Assembly: GCA_004352715.1 (NCBI GenBank)
Contig: SCFE01000090.1
Coordinates: forward strand, 1,245,048-1,309,047
Source of the DNA: Hofstenia miamia
Taxonomy: Eukaryota; Xenacoelomorpha; Acoela
Direction: 5' to 3'
DNA: 64,000 nt
Every line of letters begins with the position of its first letter. The stretch's first letter is position 1. The position numbers and the translations under genes are program-made. The notes beneath the pieces were generated by a model that was not told where the DNA came from, did not search any database, and saw nothing but the letters and a program-made list of their open reading frames with translations. Of the stretch, positions 1 through 11,939 are shown in pieces.

Positions 1-951
1 TGTTGTTTTATTAACTAAATTATTATACCAAATACAATATTACCTGCTATTACCAGTAAACAATTCAATTCAATGTGCTATCAATAACGCAGTATGGAAA
101 AATAATGATCATTCACGACCAACTAATTTTTTATATTGTAATTACAAAAACGAAGAAATTCAGTTAGGAAATATCTATTATTATCAATTAGCTTATAAAA
201 TAAATAATATATTCACAATACTCAGAGCACATTGGCATCCCGTAAACAAGTTGTACTCTAAAATTATTTCCAATTTTACAGCCAGAAGCAATTTACAGGA
301 CATGCTTTGTAACATCAGTCTAACTAAGTCTTTCATAGCCCCTCACTATCATCCACACTAAAAACACTAAGGAGTCTAAAGTTTCAATTAAACCCCAATG
401 GCTGTAGTACCCGATTAGACTCAATTATACGCAAAACTAAAACTTATGGGGATCCAATTCAATTTAACCAAGATATAGAACCCGAAAGTCTGCAAAACTT
501 TATAATACACAAACGGGGTTTCAAGTTAGAATTTAAATCGTCAATCAAGGGTAAGTTTCTAAATGATTTTTCTCATTACCATGAACCAGATATAACAAAA
601 ATATTTGATAAAGCCTCAAGCTATTGGCTTATTACTAAATTTTAAATTCAAAATATACTTCAAAAATTAAAAAACTTTATTATCCGCCCATATTATAAAG
701 CAATAATGTATAAAGTCACCTTGAATCGAATTATATCTAGATTAATTGAGACACCCTTATGTAGATTATGCAAAATAGAAAATGAAAACCCCAAGCACTT
801 GATATTTCACTGCGCAGCCAGAATAACACAAAAACCAGCAGACTTTCAAATATTTTCAGACTTACTAAGCACATCAAATTTTTACGCAACCATAGAATAC
901 ATTATAAAAAGCATAGTCCTGCCCAAAGATCAGCCATCATTATTGATGTGA
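1..951 (+). pseudogene. C-terminal part of a Tx1/L1-like LINE reverse transcriptase polyprotein
   Basis: Three stretches read as one protein on this strand. One frame is open from the window edge to a stop near 361 and contains a WKN and HWHPV region typical of the post-RT part of L1/Tx1-type proteins. A second frame continues from about 352 to a TAA at 643-645. The same frame then runs on to the TGA at 949-951. The last part holds a C-x2-C-x8-H-x4-C zinc motif (760-813, CRLC...HLIFHC), which many LINE clades carry near the ORF2 C-terminus. The one frameshift and one in-frame stop make it a dead copy. The RT core lies outside the window. Assignment to Tx1/L1 rather than another clade rests on the residue pattern only and is moderate. 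Confidence 0.6.
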
Positions 952-1412
952 CTGCTGCGTTTTTAATTATGTATATATTATTTTAATTTACGCGTAAACA
1001 TTATTTTAATTTACGCGTAAACTTTTTTAGATTCTTCGTTTGTCCCTTTTTAACGCCTCGGTAAGTCTGTATGTATGGTTGTCTATTAATTTATTACTTT
1101 GGTTTAGTTTTGTTTTGTTTTGTTTAGCTTCCTTGTTTAATTTATCATTCATCTTGTGTTAGTGTTCATATCTCCGTTATACCTTCATGTGTGTTTTTGT
1201 TTGTTTTGTCCTTAATATTTAATTCTGTTTAGGAGCTTGATCGTTGTCCACTGCTGTTTTCGTTTGTTTTCTTTTATTTTTGTTTATTTAATACACTTTA
1301 TTATCCCTTCATTAATATTTAATAATAGAATGGTGCGGTACAGTGATGACAAAAAAACTTGCACAAGATTCTTATAATTTGAGTACCATTTTTGTGTAGA
1401 AAAAAATTTTTT
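952..1412. other. Non-coding flank, probable LINE 3' UTR
   Basis: T-rich sequence following the LINE stop codon, rich in TTTGTTT runs. It contains the 23-bp tandem repeat listed separately. The junction with the copia remnant at about 1413 is abrupt and marked by A/T runs. I see no gene in it. Confidence 0.4.
977..1022. repeat. Two tandem copies of a 23-bp unit with a 12-bp palindrome
   Basis: The units at 977-999 and 1000-1022 are identical. Each contains the perfect palindrome TTTACGCGTAAA. It sits in the presumed 3' UTR of the LINE fragment. Confidence 0.9.
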
Positions 1413-2976
1413 TTAAATAAAAAAAAGGTAACCGCGCGCCACAAGTCGCGCCATGGGAATCAACTCTGAGTCACCAATGTCCTTCATGATTAATACCCAA
1501 TATGTAGTAATGATTTTCAGTTTACATCTATCAGCTGGGCAAATCTTGACCCCTGCATGTAAACCATTTGAAAGCCAACTTTGAAGCTTCTTCAATTTTG
1601 CATCAGAATAGAGAGACTAATCAACATCAGCATGATGAACGTATTGTTCGGCAAAACGAACTGGCGGATTTCTTTCTCTAACTGGATATCGCCTTTCAGC
1701 ACAAGCTTCATTATTCGTGGCACCCATTGGAGTTGTGGGAACCATATTTTCGGAAGTTTCTGGCAAACTGCGAGGCGAATCTGAAATAGAACTAACTGAC
1801 TTAATTACTGGCAGACTTTCCTCTATTTCGTTACCCGGAACATCTCCAACTCATTGTCAAGTTCGTCTCCAGTATCATCGTCTTCCTACGCAGTAATGTT
1901 TGACGTCTTCCTAGGCTGATATTAGTCAGTAATATCATTTCATTGTCGCACCTTTATTATAGTCAATATCATTCCATTCACGAATGCTGCTTACATGACA
2001 ACGTAGATACTTGCTGCCATGTCTAAGCAGTACTTCAGTAGAAATTTTCGCAGTAACTAATGCAGGTCCTCTCCATTACCAGTGCTTCCGATTATAAGCT
2101 AAATACAAAATTTTGTCACTGACTTCGACATTATTACCATTTGGTCTGGTATTCTGATACAGCGCTTTTCGAATGCAGTCAGATGTATCTGCCTAAACAA
2201 AAGCAGATCAAACCTTACGTAACAACTCAAGATGATTTGCAATAATATCATTAAAACAATAGGTCTCCATCGCATGTATTGAATCATTCAAAACGGATGG
2301 AATTCGTGGATTTTCCAAATGCAACTTGATATGGAGAGTATCCATTACGATTGGGCATGACATTTTTCGCAAATACAGTTATTTTAATAACCTGATTAAC
2401 GGTTGCAGTTGGCTCCTCCATTAGTGTCCGAAAGAATGTTTCCTTGACCTCTAGATTATGCAGTTCAACAACTCCATTTGAATAGGCAAGTGCGGCGCTG
2501 TAGTCGAATGTATTGAACTTAATTTATCGCACATTTCAGTAAAATTAGCACTCAAAAATTCTCTTCCATTGTCAAACAGGATAGTACTTGGAGATCCAAA
2601 CATCGTAACCCATTCCGTCAAAAGGCGGTTTGTATAGTAAGAGATTCTTATCTTTCAACGGTATGCACATGATGAGGGTAAAAATATATCTATTATATGC
2701 TGCACCGGTCAACTTGGCTTTGAGAACTCTTCTAAATTCACCCAAAATAAATCCATAGAAATTAAACGATTAATTTCGTTGGAGAGTGGCAAGGAGACAA
2801 CTGTGTTTACACTTACGCAGCTGAGTTCTTTTGCAGATTACAAAGTGCAGATAATGCACTGCTATCAAAGTCAATATTCGATGATTTCAATAAACGAAAC
2901 ATACGTTCCTTGTTACACTGTCCAAACTGAATGTGAACTTTCTTTAGGTCCTTAGTGCTTAAATATGATTTAGTAA
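1413..2976 (-). pseudogene. Copia integrase and start of reverse transcriptase, degenerate
   Basis: From high to low coordinates the reading shows a pre-integrase region and then the integrase core. The core motif is FGSPSTILFDNGREF (about 2556-2600), the DNG..EF signature around the second catalytic aspartate. It is followed by SNGVVELHN-like sequence, the C-terminal part of the core. A later stretch, LRHGSKYLRCH, matches the integrase C-terminal segment that precedes RT in copia elements. The end reads ARLVARGY, the first conserved block of copia RT. Pieces lie in all three minus frames with many stops. The remainder of RT is absent. Confidence 0.75.
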
Positions 2977-3480
2977 TTAATGTTTGAGACACATGTTGTA
3001 ATTCTGCTCTTTAGCATCCGGGCATAATAGAATTGAAAAATGTCCACTTGATGTTTCATGCAACGGTACAATGTTTTCTTCAATACTGATTGTGTTCTGC
3101 TTCAAGTCGATTATGGTTTGCATTTTCTTCAGAGTCAATTTCGAAAGGAGTAAGGGCAGTTTTCCTCTAACTATGTGCACTTCTAGAAAACGCTGTTGAC
3201 CAAAAAGACGAATTTGCAATTTGACTTGAAATAATGCCCATTTACCAACACCATCACCAAACACAAAATTAGCAGAAGAATTTTGAGGTCGAATTTGTTC
3301 TAATGATACTCCAAAAATGCTTAAGTAATTGTCCAACCAACACCTACCGCAACTGTAAATGTGCAAGCGGTATCCACAAGGCCCATCATACTTCTTTTGT
3401 CACTCTGGGTCATGAATGATACAAAATTAACATATGTAAAGTATGCGGTCTCATCGCCTTCTTCACGAGTAACAGTATTT
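2977..3480 (-). pseudogene. Copia aspartic protease, degenerate
   Basis: The protease active-site region reads GLVDTACTFTV (about 3360-3395), where the usual motif is LDSGC or LDTGA, so the catalytic D-T pair is kept. A frameshift follows. An open stretch then ends at 2977 and contains CWLDNYL, FVFGDG, GKLPLLLSKLTLKKM and TSSGHFSI, which match the protease and linker pattern of invertebrate copia polyproteins. Family knowledge: this protease cuts Gag-Pol inside virus-like particles. The copy cannot be expressed as a single frame. Confidence 0.75.
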
Positions 3481-4296
3481 CGCTGCTGAGATTGAAAATT
3501 ATTTATTCGATTAGGGCATCGATTTACCCAATGTGAATGCGACCCGCAAATGTAGCACGGACGAGAAATACTTTGTTGATAATCACCGCAACCTCGGCGT
3601 TGACTAAATTTACGTCCCCTCTGATTTCGGTTCGTTGACCTGCTTTCAGATCAAAACGTTTGATTATCGCCATCATTCTGAACATCAGCTTCAGTTTGAT
3701 ACGCCGCCTCTGTTTTGATCTCTTTTGCGGTTCAGGTGGTGGCAGCAGTACTAGGGTAAGATAGAGGAAAGACCACTAGGAAGGGCACTAAATGACACAT
3801 TCTATTGCAGCAATGTTTGCCTAATATTAAGTAGTGTTAGTTCCTTTGATGACAAGATAACCTTACGTTCATAATCGGGTATCCCACTTTTGGATAAAAG
3901 TTCAGCAGCCATGATTGCATCTGGAAGTTCCATATTATGATCCTTTAGACACGTCGCTCGAAATTCAAAGTCAACAAAGTCTTTAATAGATTGATCACAC
4001 GACCTGAAATTAATGAACATTCCATATGCCTCCACCTTTTCCAGGGATTCGAAAGTAGCGTCCAATTTATCAAGTAGTAAGTTTAATCCATCTTCGATAT
4101 TGAATTGCTCTCTGAGTAAATGAAGACACCGTGTTTTTAGCAGAATCCTTCGCAATTATAATAATACAGTAATGCCACGATTCTTCTTGGGTACCTGCAT
4201 TATGAGATCCCACATTTTAACATCTTTCCTCCATTGGGTATAACTAATATCCCGGTTACATGGATCGAACACCGGTGGATTTTTCAAAAGAGACAT
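3480..4296 (-). pseudogene. Copia gag with zinc knuckle, broken
   Basis: The start ATG at 4294-4296 begins MSLLKNPPVFD, the usual copia gag opening followed by a Y..W..D..MW block. A TAA at 4156-4158 interrupts this frame, and the same frame resumes with the helical gag core (EDGLNLLLDKLD, then MELPDAIMAAELL). Further down, in a shifted frame, a zinc knuckle C-x2-C-x4-H-x4-C lies at 3516-3557 (CYICGSHSHWVNRC). Gag packages RNA into virus-like particles in this superfamily. At least one stop and one frameshift make it non-functional. Confidence 0.8.
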
Positions 4297-4308
4297 TCTC
4301 TACTACCA
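4294..4308 (-). other. Primer-binding site matching initiator tRNA-Met
   Basis: The minus strand reads TGGTAGTAGAGAATG one base after the LTR end. The complement of the 3' end of animal initiator tRNA-Met starts TGGTAGCAGAGGATG, so 13 of 15 bases agree and both differences are transitions. The last three bases are the ATG of gag, so the primer site and the start codon overlap. The tRNA sequence is from established knowledge; the match was made by eye. Confidence 0.65.
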
Positions 4309-4309
4309 A

Positions 4310-4463
4310 TGTTATATACAATATGCATAGAACATACAACAGCTTCGTAATCAATTATTACCACTACTAAAAAACTAATAAAAACTTATGTACATAGTTT
4401 GACTAGTACTACTAACTAATCATTAAGCACGATTCTAATTAGCTTAGTAAAACATTTACAACA
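4310..4463 (-). repeat. Copia 5' LTR, about 154 bp
   Basis: On the minus strand the segment begins TGTTGTAAATG (ending at 4463) and ends ATATAACA at 4310, giving TGTT...AACA ends. It lies exactly one base upstream of the primer-binding site. The short length fits GalEa-like animal copia elements. The other LTR is missing, so neither the pair nor the target duplication can be checked. Confidence 0.6.
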
Positions 4464-7373
4464 TATATTAATGCCCCTGATGCCATTCCAATAAGAAAAT
4501 GAAGTTTATTACATAATGTTTTGCATAGTGTGACTTTTTACATTTCCAAGTGTTATAAAATTCTTAGTCGCATCTGCATGTAGAATATTTCTTGACCTTC
4601 GAAAATATAGTGGCATAAAACATATAATATGTTTCATAACATGGATCTATTGTGGAACTTATTTTGGTTATCTTTGACATGTATGCTGATGATATACTAA
4701 CACAGTGATACAGAAATATTAGTTTGAATTAATTGAAGTCTGCAGAAAACAATATAATATACAATTTAATTTTCAAAAGTGGGTTAAATATTCTAAGCAA
4801 GTTAGGGCAAAGCATGAGCTACTCAATTAATACGGTCTTAATCTAACAGCAATAATTAAGGCATCTTTTTGCATTATATAATAAAACAGCTCTTCAAGCA
4901 TGAAATGCATAGAGGAATTCAGTGTAAAGATTGTTTATATCCTTTAAGCATTTTGATAAAAGACCCTATAGCAAATTCATAAAATATTGGTTTCTTTTTA
5001 AATTATTTCTTATTTTTTCAACAAATTTTAACTACTAAAAATCCTCTAAAAAACTTTATATTCTATACCCAATAATGTCACTTCATGGCTGCCACCAAGT
5101 TTAAGTTGTATTATCTTGACGAAAATCGAAAAAATATTTTTAAAATATATTTTCAATATATTATACAGGTTTACTGCAAAAGTTGAATAAAATTAAATTC
5201 AAATAATAAAATGTGGGATACATCCCAATTATAATGTTGTAGAAGTCGTAGACTTATGAAAAATCTACTTTTGTTGGGTTGTAGCAAACAAATTATTTAT
5301 TTAATGTACGAAAATAATTAATAAAATTAATATATAGCAGATGAAAAAATTTTATTGATATGTTGTCGAAGTTGGGAGCATTTAAGAAACCAACACTTGT
5401 CTTATCGCAATAAAAATATAAATTGTTGATGTATAAATAAAATAAAAATAAATAGAATTCATGAGATCTGTCATATAATGTAAGTTATGGATAAAAATAT
5501 ATATTTATATGTTGCAATGGTTGGGCCTTAAACAACCCAACAATTGTTAGAGTTGCAAAAGAAAATTTGTTAATTGAATATATAAATAACACAGACATTT
5601 TTATAATTAATTCAATAAAAATTTTAAACGAAATTTGTATATAAAAATGCTCGTCTTTGTGATGTAATGGTTTGGAATATCAAAAAAACTAGTAACTGTC
5701 GGATTTTGTTTTATTAGGTTATATCTGGTCAAATAAATGCAAAACTTATAACTCAGAAAGTTTGTAAACTGCAAAACTACATGCAATTTTGTGATTTTTC
5801 AAAGTTTTTCCTAAGCCGCCCTTTAATTACGACTGGCTATGAATATTATAATTGTTAGATTTTGCAATCAGAAAGCAATTTCGCCGGCACACGACTGCCA
5901 AAATAGCACAAAATTGCTTTGTTCTTTCATGTCTTCCTCAAATTAAAACCAGCCAATTGATATTTTCAAGAATAATACTTAACAAGCTTTTCCAATTTAT
6001 TTAGAAATAATGGAAGCAATGTCGAACTATTCCCAAGACTCTTAGTGAAAAAGATGCACGGTGGTGTGGAAAAATTAATAAGTTACGATAGTCTAGACAA
6101 AGGCAAACTCAAGAACAAGATAACAATTGAATATAAATTACCTTTAATGTACGTCTTTGCACATGTGCAAAATCATTGTAATATTTTTAAGTTCCAATTT
6201 TTTAGTTAATATAACTGGAGAATAATGGAATTCTTTAGTTTTCATGTTTTTGAACTCCAAGCATAGAGGCAAGTCGATGCAATTAGAATTTCAAATAATT
6301 ATTAGAAGACGTAATTGTCTCTAAGTGCAAAAGAGTCGTGGATCGAATATTTTCCTATCCATATTCAATCTAGTCCGCAAAAATTTACATGGATAGATCC
6401 ACAAATGATCCATATGTTTAGGAGTTTAGGTAAGCCACGAGTGATGATCCATTCAACTATAAAATAGGTCTGCAATACAAATGCATAATTTTAAAAGGAA
6501 AATTCCTATATAAATGGAGTAAAAGCAAGCCATTCGCTTAGCTCTAGTGTACCTTTGCAAAATATTAAATTTGGTACTAAATTTTTCGCATATCTACCCG
6601 AATGAAACTCGATATTGTCAAATTTGTACAACAAAATGGTTGTGAGTTTATTTTACTGAAAAATAAACCACAGAAACGGAACAAATTATCTATTAGTCAT
6701 CATTTTTTATCTATAAAATAAATTGATTGTATAAAATAAATTGTCTGATCCATATCTAGTGGATATACATGGATCGGATCCAACTATGTCTAAATTCAGA
6801 TCAATGCAAGAGCTTTAAAATATTTGGTTAACGTCCCTTCGTCATCATTGATGACTCATCTTTGTGAAAAAGTAAAATTAGCGAATGTATATAATTTACT
6901 ATAAATAAAGAATGATTAAAGGCTTATTTGTTTATGCTGATAGTTAGTTCTGGGAAAAGACTTTTGATAAACTGCGAAAGCTATTATTATTTTCTTTGCA
7001 ACAATCGCATAAAAGTTTTCGTCTTTGAATATAATTTTGCTGTGACAGGACGAAACCCATATCACTCACAAGAAAGGACATCGAGGAAACATACTTTTTC
7101 TACGAAAAGAACAAAGATGTAAGTTACTTTTTATTTCTGCTCTGATTATGGTCAAAGGCTTTTATTAATTTCGTTTGCTTTGAATTATGATGTTTGCAAC
7201 AATGAAAAACGGTTTAACATTTCTAAATCTATTAACAAGTGAAAAATAAATTTTATGTCCGTTGATTCTGATTCAGGATCTAGTTGGTTTCGTCAATGGA
7301 TTAATCTGATGATTATTCGAAACAGATCTTGTGAAACACAATCAAAAATTAGCAATATATAAAACAACGCAAT
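4464..7373. other. AT-rich sequence without recognised genes
   Basis: No frame here resembles a known protein. The only notable structure is a diverged tandem array at about 5228-5740. The short open frame at 6928-7122 has no recognisable motif and is treated as chance. Confidence 0.4.
5228..5740. repeat. Diverged tandem repeat, about four units of 130-150 bp
   Basis: Units begin near 5228, 5357, 5508 and 5659. Each opens with a variant of TATGTTGT.GAAGTTGGG, followed by an AAC.A..TTGT block, a GCAA(A/T)AA block and a TATAAATAA block. Spacing is 129-151 bp. The similarity is low and was judged by eye. Confidence 0.35.
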
Positions 7374-7381
7374 GTTAAAAA

Positions 7382-8134
7382 TAGAGATGGAAGTGGGCCT
7401 ATTTTTGTTAACTGCCCTGCCCCATCCCACAGAATTTGTGCCCTACCCCATTTCCACGTGTTGACATCTGCCCCACATTGCCCCACGTTTTATATTCTAC
7501 CCCCTCCAAAATTGGCCTACTAAAAAATTCTGCTCCAAAACTACTTACGATATTTTATTTCCCCATATTTGTTCTATGACAATTTTCATTGCACTACACC
7601 ATACCACCACTGAAATATTTTAAATCCTTACTTCCTAGAATATACAAAATCACTTTTTTAAATGTCATCTCTACTATTACTACTAATAGGAATCTTATAA
7701 AAATGTCATGCCAATGCATATTTATAACGTTATTAATAGAAAAATGAAATTTAATTTTAACTCTAAATAGCTTTTTATAAAGCTAATATTTTATGTAATA
7801 CATTTATACAATTGCAATCCTTCCAATGGAATTGCAAAACCTATTGACTATAAATCAGATCAAAATGATCTTGCTGATATCATTGAATAGAATCAATTTT
7901 CATGAAGAGCTGAAAATGCATGGTAAGAATTTTTTTTTAAATTCGACTAAATTTCCAAGTAAATCAAATTTATTAATCAGGGAACTTTAATGTAAAAAAT
8001 ATTTTTACAATCTTTAAAAGTGGCAATCTCTTTCTTCAATCTTTCTTAACTAAAAAGTGTTTTTGCCCCACGTCAGACACGCGGCCTCATACCCACCCTG
8101 CCCCATGGGTCGACCCACCCCACTTCCATATCTG
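7382..8134. mobile_element. hAT-like non-autonomous DNA transposon, 753 bp
   Basis: The left end reads TAGAGATGGAAGTGGG and the right end, reverse-complemented, reads CAGATATGGAAGTGGGG, fitting the hAT terminal pattern (C/T)AGNGNTGG. The flanking 8-mers GTTAAAAA (7374-7381) and ATTGAAAA (8135-8142) agree at six of eight positions, consistent with an old 8-bp duplication. Both subterminal zones carry repeated TGCCCCA-type words (7415-7510 and 8058-8110), a feature hAT transposases often bind. No transposase frame is present. Confidence 0.6.
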
Positions 8135-8142
8135 ATTGAAAA

Positions 8143-9465
8143 CCTATTACTTCATATGCAGATACTAGTAGGAGCGTACAATATGCAAGTCCCGTTGAGC
8201 CTTCGATTCGGCTTTTATTTTTGACATTTTGAATAAAACGTAAAAAAGAAATGAACTTGAAGATGTGGAAATTGTGTCCAACTTTACTATTTTGCATTTT
8301 TCACATTGTTTGAACATTGAAAATCAAAAATATAAAATTTTCATACAATATTGCTATTTTGTATTAAATTGCTCAGAAATTCAAAAATTTATAAACTGAT
8401 GTTATATGCATTTTTTACTGGTTAAAATAGAAATACAAATATTCTGAATATGCCATCAATGTGTGCATGTACATCAAATTGTTGATCATTTACATCAAAA
8501 TGGTTTGGTAAAAATCTATTGTGTTAGAAAATTGTCATTTACATTAAGAATATTGAAAAGCTATTATTGAAAATTTGTTACATATTTTACATGCTGATTG
8601 GATTTTTAAAACATGTTTAGTTCTAATGTGGATATTAGAAAATTTCTACTTGACATAGTTTATCATCTGAAGCAACCACTGCAATTGAAAGATATACGAA
8701 GATTGAACCCTCCTTGCATATTATGAAAATCTGTACACTTTAATCAAACATGTCAATGAAATGCTTTTGAATATTTGAAACTTATACCAGTAAGTAATTT
8801 CTTGTAATAATTAAGTGAGGTAGTCATTGTCGGTGAGACCTTGGTACTTCCTAAAGGTAAAAATGACAGGGAGATTAAATGTGTTTATATTAAATTTTGG
8901 GCATTTTGAGAAACATAAAATATCGTGTTTCATCGAACAAAACATTTAACCCATTTTTACAACGAAAGGAAATGTTTGATTTTTATGGTATTCGATATAT
9001 TTTTCTTAAACTTGAATTAAGTTTGGATTGTACTACTACTATACTTCTCACATAATTGCATTAATGCCATTTTTATACACACATAGTTTTTGAAACGTTC
9101 GGCGCCATAATAAATGTATGTACTCACTTGAGTTATTAAGAGCTGAGTAATGTTCGCTTGCATTGAATACATCAGAAATACACTGTCGTCAAAAATTGTT
9201 TTGAAAATTTTGAAAATGCAAAATGAGAATCATTTCTAAACCTAATTTAAAAATGGGTGATTTTCTTTTCCAATTTCAAGTAAACTTTATTTAAGAATCA
9301 AATTGAAAAATCGAAAACAGAATCTAATGGCAGTTTGGAATCTACATATGCATATTTGCAAATGTGTTCGGTTTCCAAATTATTGATTTATATAAAGCTT
9401 TCACGATTTATAAGTTTTCTCACACTGTGGAAACCCTGTACAGTATTGATACTCTTGTTTTATCT
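8143..9465. other. AT-rich sequence without recognised genes
   Basis: No protein, RNA or repeat structure that I can name is seen here. Confidence 0.4.
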
Positions 9466-9568
9466 CCCCCCCCCCCCCCCCCCNNNNNNNNNNNNNNNNN
9501 NNNNNNNNNNNNNNNNNNNNNNNNNNNNNNNNNNNNNNNNNNNNNNNNNNNNNCCCCCCCCCCCCCCC
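9466..9568. repeat. Poly-C tract with an assembly gap
   Basis: Eighteen C residues (9466-9483), 70 Ns (9484-9553) and fifteen C residues (9554-9568). The gap is most simply an unread G/C homopolymer. Confidence 0.9.
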
Positions 9569-9780
9569 ACTCAAATAATTGCAAAAATATGCTAACTTAT
9601 CAAAATAATAATTATAACCTTAACCCCAAACCATATCTCAAACCACAACCCAAACTGCAAACCTAGCTCTAGCTATATACATATCCATAACCATAATCCA
9701 ACACCTACCCAAAACAAAATCCTAACCTAAGCTAAACTCTACAATAACCCTAATCTTAACTCAAACCATAAAGCTAACTT
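9569..9780. repeat. G-poor, degenerate CCTAA-type repeat tract
   Basis: Over about 200 bp the plus strand has very few G residues and repeats words such as AACCCTAA, CCTAACC and AACCCCAAACC. It resembles an old degenerate (CCCTAA)n or CAAACC-type satellite, directly beside the poly-C tract. No perfect telomere array is present. Confidence 0.5.
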
Positions 9781-10452
9781 CATACTATATTCTTCCTTAT
9801 GGCAGAGTCGACTCAATAAAAACAAATACCTTTGAATCATGTAAACAAATTGCATGTGGTTATGTGAAAAAAAATCAGATTGAGTAAACATTGCTAAATT
9901 TTTTAATTGCTTTGTAAACCGAGAAAAGCCAGCGGTTGAACCACTAATTACATGTGGATTAATAGTAGTAGATTATAAATAAATAAGGCATAATTCATAT
10001 TAAAAATTACTGGTATTAATAATTAATTTGCTTGTTCCTACTAGAATAAAGTTTGGGTCATTGTTTTTATCTCAAATGTGCTTTTGCATTATACAATCTT
10101 ATTCAATCAAGCACATATTTATAATTAAATTTTAGTAACAACTTGGAAAGTTAACCTGCTTTATTACAAAAATTTATAAAGATTTATATTGAAAATGTAA
10201 AAAATTATTATTGGTGTACTTTAAGCTGACAAAAATATTTCCATTCACCTAAAAATAGGTATTGCTGTTGTTGAAAAATTGTAAGTAAGTAAGTAAGTTT
10301 TATTAACTTCAGAAACAACATCCAAAGCTCTAAATACTTTTACAAATCTAGGTGTAAAATGAGCAAATATGAAAGTTCCATTAACATGTAATCAGTTACT
10401 TGTTTGAGTTTGACGTGATTCTATCAACAACCTATTGGGAAAAATAGGGAAG

Positions 10453-11939
10453 TCAGCTTTTTTTGCACAGGAGGAAGCCTTTAACTGAAATTAGTATTGG
10501 CATAATTTTCACGAGATCTTTCAGAGGATGGTCTGGTGTCTCAATGATTTTTTTGAAAAGTTTCGCATCAGCCTCTCTTGCTCGAACCTTGATGGGAACA
10601 AACTCAGTTATTATCCAAGCCATTCTTTGACAGCCATCCAACTTTTCTAGGAGGTAATTCGCAGGACCACTCCAAGCACAGATACCATAAACTAAAACAG
10701 ATACAACGAGTGAATCAAATAAATAGCTGAGTTCACTCCTAACATAACCATTTTTCTTCAGTCGATTGATCATACAAACAATTTGGTTGCACTTTCGATG
10801 CAATTTTATTTATGTGAATACTAAATCTGAGATTTTCGTCTAAATAAATTCCAAGTAACTTGAGACTTTTCGTCCGCACGATAACATCCAACTCTTTGAC
10901 CGCATATTTACCAAAATTTATAATCAACTCATGACTTTTGTTTTCATTCAACGTTAAATTATTTTCTCTGCACCAATTTTGAACATCAGAGAGCCTAGAA
11001 ATGGCTGAGTCGCCTCTATCATAATAACCTCCAATGATAAGATTAAGATCGTCATCAAAACATGAGTGCCTGGATAATTCGTCGTTTTAAAAAATGTCAT
11101 TCACATAGATATTAAAATAAGTAGGCCCTCAAACAGATCCCTGGACCACGCCAAGATTGATTTTAAGGGTCGATGAGCTTTTATTTTTGATTGACACATA
11201 CTGATACCTGCCCGACAAAAACCTGGATACCCAATTTATGATATGTGCATCAAACCCATATTGTGCCAACTTTGATATTAGAATATTGTGCTTAACCTTG
11301 CCAAATCTTTTGAGAAGTCGAGTGAGATTACTTTAACGTATTCACATCCTTTCAACTGTAAAGATGAGCAGTCATTTTGTAAACGAATCATTGCATTTGT
11401 TGTTGACCCATGGTTACGAAATCCATGCTGCCTATAATTGATAATCTTTCATATTTATTCTTGATGAGTGAATTTATCACAATTCTTTCTATAATCCGAA
11501 AAATTATAGGAGTTACTTCAATGGGTCGAAAGTCAGCCACTGTCTTTGGCGATAAAACTATTGACAAAGGGGCAATTTTTGAGGTCTTCAAGCAAATCGA
11601 AAATTGGCCTGAATACACGGAAAAATTAATGATGTGGGTAATTGGAAATGTGAGGTTGTGACTATTTTCACGAAAAATCTAAGCTGGTATTCCGTCACTT
11701 CCAACTGCGGTGTTTTTTATGTTTCTCAGAACACTAAAACATAAAATGGTGAAATTTCTGGTGGCATTATAGTTACTTCTTGTACAGATGATTAAACGTA
11801 AGACCAATCAGTGCATATATCAGCAAAAAACGTGTTAATGTCGTCCACATTCATGTCAACTTCCGAGTTTTCCTTAGCTTTACCAAGAAGTCGGTTTGTA
11901 GTTTGCCACCATTGCTTCGATCGATCTTTCATTTTCATT
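10453..11939 (-). pseudogene. LINE-1 reverse transcriptase and C-terminal domain
   Basis: The RT is read in several frames: SDGIPA, ADFRPIEVTP (RT block 2), IIFRIIERIV, SMDFVT, then VNDI and the catalytic box. The box reads FDDD (11048-11059) rather than FADD, a single-base change from the usual alanine codon. The thumb and tail follow (KLLGIYLDENLRF, LVVSVLVYGICAWSG, DHPLKDLVKI), typical of CR1-group C-termini. It ends with a stop at 10453. Frameshifts near 10740 and around 11100-11390 break it. Confidence 0.8.

Larger units (their letters stand above)
1413..4463 (-). mobile_element. Ty1/copia LTR retrotransposon, 5' part, broken
   Basis: Read on the minus strand, the order is LTR, primer-binding site, gag, zinc knuckle, aspartic protease, integrase and the very beginning of reverse transcriptase. 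This order, with integrase before RT, defines the copia superfamily. The element stops at about 1413 inside the RT start, so the rest of RT, RNase H and the 3' LTR are missing. Frameshifts and stops run throughout, so the copy is inactive. The gag and protease sequences resemble the invertebrate copia lineage whose gag carries an MELPDA motif. Confidence 0.85.

Noticed and set aside
6928-7122. 64-codon frame, and similar short frames in 4.4-9.5 kb and 15.9-20.7 kb
   Set aside because: No motif, no codon signal and no neighbouring gene context.
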